Numbered from the stretch's first letter, positions 1 through 12,554 are shown. The stretch: DNA of 64,000 nt from Sorex araneus (GCF_027595985.1 NC_073303.1:190398972-190462971), one strand, 5' to 3'. A program made the numbers and translations. The notes: generated by a model from the letters alone, not told the origin.

Positions 1-179
1 ATATTAGCATACTTAAAACTCAAATGGACTTTTATTTTACAAATCAGTCTTTAATAGTTCCAGTTGTCAGCTATGATCCATGTTGTCTACTGCACCAAAG
101 TCTTAAGACTAAAAAAATTCAAGAATCTCACTTTCTCTAATATCTGTCTATAATACATATATACAAATATTTAATTTTT

Positions 180-795
180 GTAGTAAAATTACTACAATCG
201 CATTGATATTTAATCTTTTGATATACATTTATTGTACATCCATCACTGTCCTTAAGTCACTTCCTATTTGACTTTTCCCCCCCTGCGAACCTCTGCTTTT
301 ACCACTTGGTAATCTCAGTTCTATCGTCAAAGCCCAAAAGTTAATTCTCATTTGACACTACCCATTCCCTTCCTTCATCTCTTCATATACCACATGTGAT
401 GGACATCATCTGATATTTGACCATCTCTGACTTATTTCACTTGATATGACACCTCTAGTTCTATCCAAGTAACAAAATACAAGATTTCATATTACTTATA
501 ACTAAGTAGTATTCTACTGTTTATTATAGAAATTGTGGTATATGCCACAATTTATTTATCTACTCATATGTCATTGGATATTTGGGTTCTTTCCATATCT
601 TGGTAATATAACTAGTGCTGCAACGAACAAAAGTATACGCATACATTTTTAGATTAATGCTTTTGCATTCTTGAGATAAATGCATAGGTAGAATTGATGA
701 TGCACATGAAAGGTACTTTTAAAAAGATGTCTATATGCTGTTTCCATAGAGGCTGAAGCAGATAATATTTCAACTAACAGTTGGGTTCTTTTTTC
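180..795 (-). mobile_element. Ancient L1 relic
   Basis: Heavily mutated minus-oriented L1 3' region. Phrases typical of old mammalian L1 remain, such as GACTTATTTCACTTGATATG, AGTATTCTACTG and TAGTGCTGCAACGAACA. No open frame remains. Confidence 0.65.
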
Positions 796-800
796 ACGTA

Positions 801-1439
801 ATACCTGACAACTCTAATTTCTTCTAGTTCTTAAATTATAGGTCGTCAAAAATATCTTATGATCCTTAACTGAAAAAAAAAGCCTTTTATAATTTCTAAA
901 TAGTCCACTATGACTTAAGATGATGCCTACTCAAAGAGTTAAGATATGGCATTCTGAGCATGGGCCTGGGGTTTGGCAATCAGAATTTGATGTTAGTGGT
1001 AATCATTTGGCAACATGAACATTAAACAATTGGATGCTATATGGGAGGGATGAAGGAAGCAGAAAAAAAAGACCAACTATAAACATTATAAAAAGACTTT
1101 GGAATAAGGAAATGTTAATAAAAGAGGAGGGAACAAGAATAAAAATAGATTTAAAACTTGGTCTCACTGACTAGTTGATGTAGGAGAGGGAAATGTGGAA
1201 CAAATTATAAGATATCTTAGCATTTGGGCAGTTACAACAGAATAAAATAGACTTAGGTGTTTATAAACAAGAAAAAATGATTTTTCAGTCTTGGGGCCTA
1301 GAAAGTCTAAGATCCAGGGCCTGACATGTTCAGCATCTAGTGAGTGCCTGGTCCCTAGCTCACATACAGAACCTTGTCACTTTGTCCACAAATGATAAGC
1401 AAGGCAAGAACTCTTCCATATGTTTAGGGATAAGGGGAG
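801..1439. other. Unique AT-rich intergenic sequence
   Basis: No gene or repeat recognised. Confidence 0.5.
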
Positions 1440-1602
1440 GGAGGAGGCACATCTGGCGATGCTCTACTTTATTTTTGGCTCTGTGCTCAGGGATCACTAC
1501 TGCTGGGCCTTGAGGGACTATGTGATGCCAGGGATTAAACCAGAGTTGGCTGCCTGCAAGATAAGTGCCCTGCCTGGGGTACTATTGCTCCAGGCCATAG
1601 CT
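1440..1602 (-). mobile_element. Old SOR-like SINE
   Basis: Diverged minus copy: TCTGGCGATGCTCTACTTTA, GGGATTAAACCAGAGTTGGC and ATTGCTCCAGGCC remain recognisable. Confidence 0.7.
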
Positions 1603-1844
1603 TTTTTCCAAAAAGAATGTTAATCATATTCATAAAGATTTCAGCCTCTTGGTCTAATAATTCTGACTGCAACAATGCCAGTGCATTAGGTTTCAACACA
1701 TGAACTATTTCTTTTTTAATTGTTTTGAAGAGGGAGGACACAGATATTTTCTTCATTGCATGGGGGAATTTAGGATTTTTAAAATTTTTATTTATTTTCT
1801 TAAATTAAAATATTGCTACTCTAACCCAACTCGCCAGCTCTTTT

Positions 1845-2055
1845 TTAAATTATTTTTTATTGAATCACAGTGAGATACACTTACAAGATTGCTCATGATT
1901 AAGTTTTAGTCACATAATGTTTCAGCACCCGTCCCTTTAGTAGTGTACATTTCCCACCACCAAGGTCCTCAGTTTCCCTCCTGCCCCTCTCACCAAACAA
2001 TTCTTATTTCATTTCCTTTTGCCCTTTCTTTAGCACATATAGAAACCCACAAGGC
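1845..2055 (-). mobile_element. L1 3' end fragment
   Basis: Minus-oriented L1 3' end: the plus strand shows TTTTTTATTGAATCACAGTG, TTTTAGTCACATAATG and TTCCCACCACCAAGGTCC, which is the reverse of the tail seen in other L1 copies in this window. Confidence 0.7.
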
Positions 2056-2494
2056 CAGAATAGTCATATCCAAATTTGTTTTCATTAGATAGAGATTTTA
2101 AAAAATATTAAAGTGATAGTTATTGTTACTGTATTATATAGGCACTTTAAAAATAAAGTCTACTTCATGATGTTTATTTTGTTTTTAAATCAAACGACTT
2201 ACATTCCCTATACAAGATACACTTCACTGAAAATAAGACATTTTGGAGGGAAAACGAAGTAGAATATTCAATGTAGAAAAAGGAGGAGAAGCAGGAATAA
2301 CTGTGACTCATGTCTAGTGCTTCGGAACATATGCTAGTGTTCTGTGGGTGACTACATGAAGATATTATCTAACAGTTGCTCATAATAGCATTGGTGAGGA
2401 AGTTGGCATATCAAATTCCTCTTGGCTTCTCTGCACTTCATATTTTCTAGGATTAGAAAGTTGTATTGTGTAGAACTAAATAATTATGTACATT

Positions 2495-2655
2495 TTTTTA
2501 TTTTTTTGGTTTTTGGGTTACACCTGGCTGGCTCATGCACTCAGGAATTACTCCTGACTGTGCTCGGGGGACGATATGGGATGCTGGGAACTGAACCTGG
2601 GTCAGGCAGCATGCAAGGCAAACGCCCTCCCCACTGTGCTATCGCTCCAGCCCCT
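2495..2655 (-). mobile_element. SOR-A SINE
   Basis: Minus copy from the T-rich tail to CGCTCCAGCCCC. TAATTATGTACATT to its left and TAATTATATACATT to its right form the target duplication. Confidence 0.9.
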
Positions 2656-2894
2656 AATTATATACATTCAAGTAGAGCAACAGAGAGAAGTGAAATAGAA
2701 GTACAATAGAAATAAAAAAGTTTGACATTGCCCTTATTTAAACATAATTGTAGTCACTTATATTCTTCACATTCACTTTCTTATTCTGTATTTGTGATTA
2801 GACAAAGATCCTCGACTTCATTTTATGAATAAAGAAAATGAGTCCCTGGATATCTTTGGTAGCATAGATTTCATAATTTATGGATAGCATAAGC

Positions 2895-3112
2895 TTTATT
2901 TGGGGGGACATTCCAAGCATGCTTTGGGGATCCAGGGCCACTCCTGGTAACGCTCACCCCATCAGGCTAGAAGGCTCAATACTAAGATCCACTGACGAGC
3001 TGCTTCTTGGGCTCAGTGGTGCTATGGCTGCCACGGCCACCCCAGTGGTGCTCGGGGGCCGCTGCAGAACTGGGGATTGAATGCAGGTTCTTTTACATGA
3101 AAGTCATCAGCC
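2895..3112 (-). mobile_element. Possible old SINE
   Basis: GGTGCTCGGGGGCCGCTGCA and GGGGATTGAATGCAGGTTCT suggest a worn minus-oriented tRNA SINE. Weak call. Confidence 0.35.
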
Positions 3113-3157
3113 CCTGACTCTGAGCAATCACTCTGGCTCAAGCGCCATACTCTTGTC

Positions 3158-3330
3158 TTTTTTTTTTCTTTCTGGCTTTTTGGGTCACACCCTGCAATGC
3201 ACAGGGGTCACTCCTGGGTTTGCACTAAGAAATTACTCCTGCTGGGGACCACATGGGATGCTCGGAATCAAACCCAGGTTGGCAGAGTGCAAAGCAGACG
3301 CACTACCCGCTGTGCTATCGCTCCAGCCCC
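3158..3330 (-). mobile_element. SOR-A SINE
   Basis: Minus copy with a small deletion in the body. ACTCTTGTCTT and ACTCTCGTCTT on the two sides form a near-perfect duplication. Confidence 0.88.
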
Positions 3331-3686
3331 CACACTCTCGTCTTAACCTTTGGCTTGTTAACCCTTGATTCTGGGTCTCCTATTCCAATGTGATAACATA
3401 CACAAAATATGCTGCAGGAGAGCTTCAGGGAGCATCGGGAATGCTTGGAGGGTGAGTAGAGACCTGCACTGCCCTTTCCAAAGCCACTTGCCTGTTTATA
3501 CTCCACTACACATGCCTGAAATTCAATTGTGGAAGAAAAGCTATTGTATGAAGAGAGTTTGGCCAAATTCTATGAACTTTAGGCTGTGTAAATGCTCAAT
3601 AGGTGCGGGTCACTGTGACTCTTTCTTTCCTTCCTTGTCCCTGATTGGTCAAGTTGGATGTGTGTTAGCAAACTACTTAAATATCT

Positions 3687-3862
3687 ATGGGCTAGGGGTG
3701 GCTGGACAAAGAGCCCAACAGGCTGAGTGCATGCTGAAAGTGCAGGAGGCCAGGCTTGGTTCCCGGCGCTGCCCCCTGAGCACAGCTGGGAGTGACCTCT
3801 GGAGCACAGAGCTTGGAATAGCCTCTGAGCATGCTTGGTATTGTCCCGAACCATAAACAAAT
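3687..3862 (+). mobile_element. Old SOR-like SINE variant
   Basis: Plus copy: GGGTGGCTGGACAAAGAGCC head, CTTGGTTCCCGGCGCTGCC around the B box, CCCTGAGCACAGCTGGGAGT body. It differs from SOR-A in head wording. Confidence 0.65.
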
Positions 3863-4033
3863 AAATGTTTATGGTTACTAACAGGTACCTTGTAAGTTAC
3901 AACAGTTGTTTAACAAAACCCATTCCTCTGGCATTGTGAAGGTGTTGAAGGCACTAAAGCTGATACAAGAGCCTGACAATATGTACCTTTTGCCAAGACG
4001 TTCTTTCTTTTTCTCTTTGTCTCTCTCTTTGTC

Positions 4034-4312
<279 letters not shown>

Positions 4313-4406
4313 TTTAGTAGGTTTAAATAAAGTAATGATTTCCCGTAGAGTTAATCATTTATAAATTTGTTTTATTTTTATTTTTTAATGGTGTTGACAT
4401 TTATGG

Positions 4407-4650
4407 GGGGAGCGATAGCACAGCAGTTGGGCTTTCGTCTTTCACGTGGCCTACTGGTGTTCGATTCCTCCACCCCTCTCGGAGAGCCCGGCAAGCTACT
4501 GAGAGTATCGAGCCCGCACGGCAGAGCCTGGCAAGCTACCCGTGCATATTGGATATGCCAAAAACAGTAACAATAAGTCTCTCAATGAGAGACGTTACTG
4601 GTGCTCGCTAGAATAAATCGATGAGCAATGGGATGACAGTGACAATGACA
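4407..4650 (+). mobile_element. SOR-B SINE (RTE-tailed), hairpin subfamily
   Basis: A complete tRNA-headed SINE with an RTE-like tail, flanked by a perfect 14-bp duplication GTTGACATTTATGG (4393-4406 and 4651-4664). It carries the variant GTCTCTCAATGAGAGAC (4577-4593), shared with the copy at 35181-35424. Confidence 0.9.
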
Positions 4651-4744
4651 GTTGACATTTATGGTTTTGGTGTATGTAGTTACCTCTCCTCACTACCAAC
4701 AAAGTGCCACCACTTTGAGTTTTAAGAATAAATTCTTTCTGCAG

Positions 4745-4862
4745 GGGAGGGTACATTCAGAAGTGCTCAGGGACTATGCCTGGCAATTCTTGTGGCACTG
4801 TGAGTTGCTGGTCATTAGCCCCAGGCACCTTGCAGGAACAGCAAGCACTTCAGCCCTTTGAG
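4745..4862 (-). mobile_element. Possible old SINE fragment
   Basis: AGAAGTGCTCAGGGACTATG and CAGGCACCTTGCAGGAACAG, C-to-G in order, resemble a very worn minus SINE body and head. Weak call. Confidence 0.3.
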
Positions 4863-5634
4863 GAAGGATGAATTTCTCTCAGGGAAGCAGATCTGTCTCC
4901 TTCTCATGATTTCTCACCCGTTGCTTAAGTGAGTCACCGCTATGACTCCCTTGAGAGTCACAGTCTGGTTTTTGCTTCGTGGAGACAAAGTTTAGTTTTG
5001 CCCAGACTGAGCCAACTGTCTCACTCTTGTTTGTTTGCCATTGTTCCTTCCTTCTCTTCTGCAGCCTTTTCCCAGGCTTGGTACCAACTCTGTCTCTTCA
5101 GCAGTTTCCTGTTCCTGAAACTCTTGGCTTCCTGCCTTCCCCTGTATTTTTTACTAAATTTGACTCTATTCTCTTCTTTCCGACCCCAGATTTCCCAGTC
5201 AGTATGACATCCTTTAGCCTTTATCCACAGGTCTTTATGTTCACTTTAAGATTTCCCCCGATTTTGAGTTGCTTGAATCCCATCTACTAAGATTGGTCTT
5301 GAGGAAAGAGCCAGGGGAAAATAATGGCTCTAATATTTTCTTTCTACACCCGACCATGATTGCATTTTTTTGTGAATCTCTTAGAGAAGAATGAAATTTG
5401 ACTTTCTAAAGGTTGCAATATGGCCAGAATCTGGGTAGATGAGGTCATACCTCCTCACAAGACTTGTGTTTATTATCCCTGGGGCTTGTGACTAATGATT
5501 GAAATTTTTTTAAAAAGTCTTTATATAAAATGTGAACTAACTAGTCCTGGTAGTCATCTTGGTGAAAGATTATTATCCATTACTTTTTACTGGCACTTTT
5601 ATTTAATCACAGAGAGTATCAGTGGGGATGAGAG
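4863..5634. other. Unique intergenic sequence, pyrimidine-rich in part
   Basis: Between the old SINE fragment and the L1 3' end. The T- and C-rich stretch near 4980-5290 gives frames of about 100 codons, but with no recognisable domain. Confidence 0.5.
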
Positions 5635-5925
5635 ATATGTGCCAAAAGTAGGTAATGGACCAAACATGATGAGCTCTCAGTGTCTGTGTTGCAAGCCATA
5701 ATGACCAAAATTAGAGAGAGGGTATGGGGAATATTGCCTGCCATGGAGGCAGGGGGAGGGTGGGAAAGGGGGGGCATACCGACGATATTGGTGGTGGGGA
5801 TTGTGCCCTGGTGGAGGGATGGGTGTTTGATCATTGTTTGATTGTAACCCAAACAGGAAAGCATGCAACTATTTCACAGTGATTCAATAAAAATTAAAAA
5901 TAAATAATAATAAAAAGAGAAGGAA
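5635..5925 (+). mobile_element. L1 3' UTR fragment
   Basis: Plus-oriented L1 3' end: GTTGCAAGCCATAATGACCA, the G-rich stretch GGCAGGGGGAGGGTGGGAA, GGTGTTTGATCATTG and TGATTCAATAAAAATTAAAA. The short open frames on the minus strand here are chance. Confidence 0.75.
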
Positions 5926-7301
5926 ATTTGATGACATTTAATGTCTCATATATGAATAATAAAATTGAAAACTAGGGAACTTATATAAACAACCCATAAT
6001 TGCTGAACTAGTAAAAGGCATACTTTGAATCCAAATTTGTACAATTTCACTCAATTTCTTTCAAATTTTAATCATTTTGTTTTTCTGTAGCACATCAATG
6101 TTCTTCCTTTGTCCTCTAGGCAAGAGCATTTTCCACATGCAGTTCAGTTTTCCTGTTTCAGTTATATTTAATAAGACTTCCCTAGGAGATCATAATAAAT
6201 TCTTATTAGAACTCTAAGGATACCCAGCTCTCCTGTTCCTATAAGAATTGTTACTAATATTACTAATAGCTTGATTTCCTTTACAGTCATTGTAGCAACA
6301 TGAGGGCAATATAAAACAATACTTGTTTCCATTCAAATAGATTAAGTGGTTTGAAAGGAAAAAAATCAAAGCCTGAATGATTATTAGCTACCCCCTCCTG
6401 GTTCTCACTGTAAACCTCCAAGATAAATATGTGGCTTGAGGGTCTGTCAATTTTCTCCTTGTGACACGTTGTCATTTTGGTTTCTACTTGGCTATAAGTC
6501 ATTCAGGTCTTGCATCCCTCCAGGAGGAGAAGAAATAGAGTACTGCACAGTGACCAAGTCTCTGACCCAGCAAACTGTCGCAAGAGAATTCCATAACTGC
6601 ACAGCGAGTGAAAATGACAAATAACCCTTTAAGCTTCAAAGTTGATAGGAACCGATCGATTTCAACTGGAGGATCAGCTTGTCGTTTTTCATTGCACATA
6701 TTGTCAGGTCCATCATGTCTAACATGCCCACAGTGGCTCCTGGGGGAATTGTCTGCTACTGAAAGTCACAAAGAGAAGAATGTTTTGAGCAAATCCCTGG
6801 GTATGAGCATTCATACTTTAAAGGCACCTCAGGTGAGGAAAAAATGCTTCCGATTTTTCATTCCTTAAAATTTACTCAGGATTATTTTAAAAAATGGCTC
6901 TATGACGTTCCATCTGATACCTTTCATGTTTGGGTTGAAAAGACATTTTCTCTGGGTTAAAAGTTGAAAGTGAAAAATTATATTTTGACCTTTGGATGTG
7001 TCATTTAACAAATGGCAGGTAAAATAACAATTTTGTTTGTTTTTTTTCATGACATCATCAACTAATTTGATTGAATTAGGACTTGGAGATATCTCAGGGT
7101 CAAGGACATATGGATGGAACCAAGTTTAATCTTTTGTATCACTTGTGTAGCCCCAGAAGGCTTCAAACATTGCCTTGTGTGGACCGGGGGGGTCCCACAC
7201 ATCTTTGAGTACAGTCAATGCTATATCAAAGGTCCATGCATTGAACCACCCAGCCCTGATATTGCCTGAATTTCATAGCAAATGGCCTCTGGTCCCCTGA
7301 G
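5926..7301. other. Unique sequence with a possible conserved non-coding element
   Basis: Free of recognisable repeats apart from a G-rich patch near 7180. The part from about 6380 to 6860 is less AT-rich, has no long homopolymers and reads like a conserved non-coding element, but I cannot compare species here. Confidence 0.3.
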
Positions 7302-7313
7302 CACCAACAAAAC

Positions 7314-8488
7314 TTGTCACTTGTATCACTTGTCATCCCGTTGATCTTCAATTTGCTCGAATTGGCGCCAGTAATGTCTCCATTAGTCCCTGTCGTGTGT
7401 TAGTGCAGCCCAATGATATCTGCTTGCTCCAGGCACAGGAAGAGCCTCAAATCATTCATTCAGGGAATTGATGAAGAAATCTGACCATCTAGTTGGTGGG
7501 CAGCCATGAGGTCTTCTGACATCCCGTGGAATCCAGTCGGTAACAGCTCTAGTCCAGCGGTCGTCTCTGAATCGAATTACATGACCGGCCCATCTGATTT
7601 TTGATGCCTTGGCAAACGAGAGAGCGTCCCTGATTCATGACCGTCTACGGAGATCAGAACTCCAGATTCCTTCTCACACTTGAGTGAGACGTGATACTGC
7701 TAGCATGGCTCTTTCAATTCCTCTTTGGGATATCCTAATAGCATTCTCATCCTGTTTTCGTAAGGCCCAGGTCTCTGAGGCATATGTTAGTGTAGGAAGA
7801 ACGGTGGAGTCGAAAAGATGTGCCCGAAGTCGGAGGTTCTTCGTTCTCTTAACCACTTCTTCAAAGCTCTTGAAGGCATTCCACGCTGCTCTCTTCCTCC
7901 TGTGCAGTTCTGGCACCAAGTCATTCCTCATGTTGATTTCTCGACCCAGGTACACATAGCTGCTGCATTCGGAGATGTTTGTTCCATTGAGAGCAGATGG
8001 AGCTTCAGGGACCAGTTCGTTTTTCATGAGCATCTTCTTGTTGAGATTCAGCTGCAATCTGACCTTTCCACACTCGTGGTAGAAGTCGGCCAGCATTTGT
8101 GCCGCTTGGCTAATGTTTGGTGTTATGAGAACGATGTCATCAGCGAAGCGGAGGTGGTGTAATTGCCGACTGTCTATCTTCACTCCCATTCCTTCTCATT
8201 CCAGTCGTCGCATGATGTTCTCGAGGGTGGCACTGAACAGTTTCAGTGAAATGGTATCACCCTGCCACACCCCTCTCTTTACATCAATTATTACTTCCTT
8301 GTAGAATGGAGAGATCCTGGTGGTGAATCCACAGTACAGCTCTCGGAGGATTTTGATATACTGAGTTTGAATGCCCTGCTTGGCCAGGGCTTTGATGACC
8401 GCCTCAGTCTCAAAGGAATAGAAGGCCTTCTTTAAGTTGATGAACGTTAGACAGAGCGGCATCTTGAACTCTCTCGAAACTTCAATGA
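7314..8488 (-). mobile_element. 5'-truncated RTE-clade LINE, nematode-like, with intact target-site duplication
   Basis: A non-LTR retrotransposon of the RTE clade, encoding the middle and end of a reverse transcriptase. On the minus strand one reading frame runs without indels from about 8462 to the 3' end. It shows the RT motif GVWQGDTIS (QGD at 8256-8264), the catalytic box FADD (8136-8147), and a C-terminal domain with KIRWAGHV and CPPTRWSDFF that I recognise from RTE proteins predicted in hookworms and other parasitic nematodes. The frame is dead: in-frame stops include TGA at 8196-8198 (a tryptophan position) and near 7673, with further stops downstream, and the motif A aspartate is replaced (FINLKKAF). 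A perfect 12-bp duplication, CACCAACAAAAC, flanks the insert (7302-7313 and 8489-8500), which proves retroposition in this lineage. The 3' end is a short GTGATACAA repeat with no poly(A). Horizontal origin from nematodes is established for the shrew family as I recall; here it is inference from the protein. Confidence 0.92.
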
Positions 8489-9776
8489 CACCAACAAAAC
8501 AGAACCAATAAATTTTCTTGACTTAGACTATCTATTTGCACCAATTACTTTTGGATCTGAGATGCCGTTTTTGAGCAAAATCCCCTTTATTAATTGTTTC
8601 TTACAATATTATTGATATTTGAAAGAGTGATGAAAGAAAATTGTTGTTACCCTGGATTTAGAAACTATTCATATGGAAATAAAAATATATCGCCTCCCCA
8701 TAATAGCATTTAGTTATAGAAGTGAAACTTGAGGTCTCAAAATTGTATAGCAATCTCCCTCAAATTCCAGGGAATGTTTTTTCAATGCTTCCCAGAAGCT
8801 TTTTATGGATTTGTAAATCTCTAGGTAAAATGCTCCCTGATTACCATTTGGTAATTGCTCTTGGGAGTTTTCTGCTTTTTAGTTTGATTGCTATCATCTG
8901 TATCATACACCAATATAAGCATCAAATTTAATGCTACATGAGCAGTCAGTGGTCAGGATAACCAAGAGTTTCAGTATTCCGTAAATGTAAGGTCTTTTAA
9001 ACACAAACTTAGTGGATTTTATTGCTTTTGAATCTTAATAGGTGGTTATTTTCAAATAGACATGATTTTTTTTGGTATAAAAGGCTTTCATGAACTTGAT
9101 GAAGACAATTAACAATGAATTTTATGACAAGATCAAATTTAGTTGGTTAATAAACCCATACTGGAAGTTGGAAATTGCTTTTCTTTCAGGCAGAGTTTTT
9201 CTCAATAATTTATTGTTTTCAATAAAGAATAAGTCTCTACTATAACTATCTCAATATTTATTATGAAAGGAAACATAATAAAACATGTCAAATTTAGAAC
9301 CTCCTGAACCAACCTATGGAAGATAAAGTGGGGTTTTTGAATAAATAGGTTATATTGTATTGGAAAGTCCAGGGAAGTGAACAGTGGCAGCCTTATGCTT
9401 TCTTTTAGCACTTTATGGTATTTATCATGAATATTGTGGTCAGGTGCTTGGGACAGCAATCAATAGAATAATTATTTGGGGGAGTTGGATTGTATGGTAG
9501 TCCTTTAACATTTCTACCATGTTCAAAAATGCTTTGCTTTATTTGTTTCCTTAATTGGATCCAAATCACATTTGATTGAGTAATTTTACAAAAGAATGAA
9601 TTTCCATCTTATTGGTAAATCAGGAAAGAGCACAGAGGACACATTCCATGATTTGGTCATATGCCCATAAGCAGAGTCTTTAGATGAACAAAACAGAGCT
9701 TGAAAACTTTTCAATAGCCTCATACTGTTGATCTCTATGAGGTAGGCTAATCCATCTGGTAACATCAGTTTTTCCA

Positions 9777-9778
9777 TG

Positions 9779-9822
<44 letters not shown>
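9777..9822 (+). repeat. TA dinucleotide repeat
   Basis: Alternating TA with one G interruption (TATATGTATA). Confidence 0.95.
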
Positions 9823-10152
9823 ATGAGAAAAAATGTAACTAGTGCCTCCCCTTAAGTAAATGTTACAAAAATATCAGGAAAGTGGTCTGGTGTAATTTAA
9901 AATATAGGTATAGGAGATTTCTGAAATTTTATTATAAACTGAATAAAGTGCATAGAAAACAATTCACTAGAATTCACTAGATGAACTAGTTGTTGAAGTA
10001 AATCTTTCCATAAAGAAAATCTTTATGTCATCTGTTTGCTTAAAGTCTATCAGAGACCATCAATAAAATAAACCACTGAGGTTAGGAAAGACTTAACGAG
10101 TGTAAACATTTCATACTTTATTATACTAAGATCTTTTTTTGTAGTCAAAGAC

Positions 10153-10374
10153 TTATATGACACAGTAGTACTTAGTCCCATTTTTGAGAAGTCCAATTCC
10201 CAGAAATCTTCCATCTGAAATTATTTCACAAAATTTGTCTGGTTCACTTGGTTGTGCTTCTTGACCAATGTTCCTGCATAAAATGTCACAGAAAAGTAAA
10301 ATGTCTTGGTCAGTGGTTTGATCTATGAGATGGCCTTTCCCACTAATTCCCATATATAATCCATTTGAGGTCAC
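10153..10374 (-). other. Unrecognised open frame followed by a poly(A) signal
   Basis: A minus-strand frame of about 75 codons (the ATG-less start at 10374 can be extended a few codons to an upstream AG) lies in a repeat-poor stretch. The composition is protein-like: it contains VTSNGLYMGISGKGHLIDQT and ends GLLKNGTKYYCVI then TAA. An AATAAA on the minus strand (10117-10122) follows 30 bp after the stop. A possible splice acceptor GGTTAG precedes the frame. I do not recognise a family. It could be a terminal exon, a processed pseudogene fragment, or chance. Confidence 0.25.
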
Positions 10375-11486
10375 CAGAAATAGCTTCTAACCAGCAGTTT
10401 TATTCTAAAATTTTCAATTTCTGGCATGTGTATTTAAAAATGTGATCAAGATAATGTTATGATTGCTATCTGAACTATGAATGCTATTTTCTCCATAAAA
10501 AGCCCCTTTTTGTGCAGATAATCTGTGAAAAACTTGACCTTTAAAGGTAATTTCTCAAATGACATCCTGCTATATCTAATTAACAACCCTCCAACTTGTT
10601 TATATGACTAAAATCAACTTGAATATTTTGTTCTTTTTTTTACATCAAATCACATTTATGATAATCATTTACTTTTTGTTCATTAATAGAGCAATAGTTG
10701 AGTGTAGGCAACACAGCCATATGGTTAAGTTCAAAAGGTATCACAAATTTACTTAAAATTGTCTCTTCACATAAAATCGTCTTAAAATTACCCTGTCTTC
10801 TAGATACTACACTTTATTTCCTAAAAGTGATAATGTCACAAGCTCTATGGTAATCATCCCGGAGGGACTGCTAGCACTTTATACAAACATCATTATGTGT
10901 AGATAAAGTCATTCTATATTCAGGGGACCGTCTGGTGAGCTATGTACAATATCTAATAGTTACCTGATTTCCTCTGTTGCTAACTCCATCATACTTTGAA
11001 ATTGCGCATCATTAGAAAGATTGAAGGGTTTTCATAGGTATTGCAGGAACAGAAGCAGAGAAGCCATAGGCCAGAAAGTATTCTGTGGGTGTAGAAATGA
11101 GGATTATATTTCAAGGTTACACTGGTGATAAGGTGCCTGTTGAGAGATAGCTATCTATACAAAATGTTAGCTAAAAGAATATGAGAATAGGCATGAGCGA
11201 TGCCTTCCTTAGACCACTCTGATGTGATTATACAGAGTCCATCAATGTTACAGGTTAGAAAACTGTTCCTTCTATTTTTATGGTTTATAATATGGTTAAT
11301 GATAGGATTTCATGCATGCAATGTTCCAACACTATTCCCTCCACAAAGTGAGCTCTCCACCCCCTAGAAGACCACTCTGAACTGAGATACTAGCACAGAT
11401 CAGATTTCAACAAATTTCCACAGTTCTTAAAAATATTTCTCTAGAGAATTTTCACTGTGTGGAATTATTTTTCCAAGACCGACCTT

Positions 11487-11520
11487 GTGTGTGCATGTGT
11501 GTATGTGTGTGTGTGTGTGT
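11487..11520 (+). repeat. TG dinucleotide repeat
   Basis: Imperfect TG run ending in nine or so clean units. Confidence 0.9.
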
Positions 11521-12554
11521 ATCCATAACACAAAATTGACAGTTAATCAATTTTAAGTGCACAGTCAAACTCATTAAGTACATTCACATTATTGTGCAGC
11601 TTACTAAGCTTTTGTACAAAGAAATCCTTGTAGAAGAATGTTTCAGGATTTTCTAGGCTTCAAAGTTGCTCTGCTATATCTTGATTTTTTTTTCACTTGT
11701 CCCCTTGAATTATCAAAACATGTTTCCCTTAAAAGTCTTTCTCTGAATTTTCCTTCTATGGATCAGTTGCTATGAATGTCACTCAATGATGGTGTTGTAG
11801 CTAGAATTCAGAAATGGCAGAAAGGAGATTCAACCCTATTTGGATACCTTATTTGTGAGTAAGCTCGTGGGTCAATTTCACAACACAACTTTCTTCAACC
11901 CCATCCTTTCCCTTCTAGAGGAGCTTCATGCCCTAGCCCACTGGAAATACTGTGGCAGCATACCAACCATGTGATGTCTGTCCTTCACCCACTCGCACAC
12001 TTCAAGAGATGTTGGGAACCCTCTAAGGGATACAGGGATCTAACTTTAATACCAGCATATCCCTATAGAAATCTCTGACATTAGAACAGTTGAACTAGCA
12101 CCCTTACCTATCTTGCTGAAATATCTTCACAAGGTAGTGGGATCATCAGAAATCAATTGAGGTATAAGCAGCAGTCTGATAGAATAAACAACATACGTAA
12201 GGATCAATGTTTAGATCTTTCAGAGTCTGAAACTTCATAGTTAGCTCCCACAGAAATTTAAAAATCATGGGGAAAAAAATAAATTCACCTGCCCCAGCAC
12301 ACAGGAATAGAAGTCCAGGTAGGTTCACTAATGGACCAAAATCTTCTATCTGAATCAAAAAGGACCTGAAAGCAAGAATCTATATGATGGCAATGGAAAT
12401 TAAGAATGCACTGGAATCAGTGAAAATGATTCAATATTACTAAAGAATTTATACAAATTGAATTAAAGAAGCCCAAATATGCAATAGCACCTGATCATGA
12501 AAGCTTTATATCTCATGGTAATTCTATTAAAATATTCAAAAAATATACACAATA

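Larger units (their letters stand above)
8501..12544. other. Repeat-poor intergenic block
   Basis: Four kilobases right of the RTE copy without a recognisable SINE or LINE, only a TA run, a TG run and the unrecognised frame at 10153-10374. The frame at 12146-12358 shows no known domain. Confidence 0.5.

Noticed and set aside
12146..12358. 70-codon minus frame
   Set aside because: No recognisable domain, no convincing splice sites; treated as chance.
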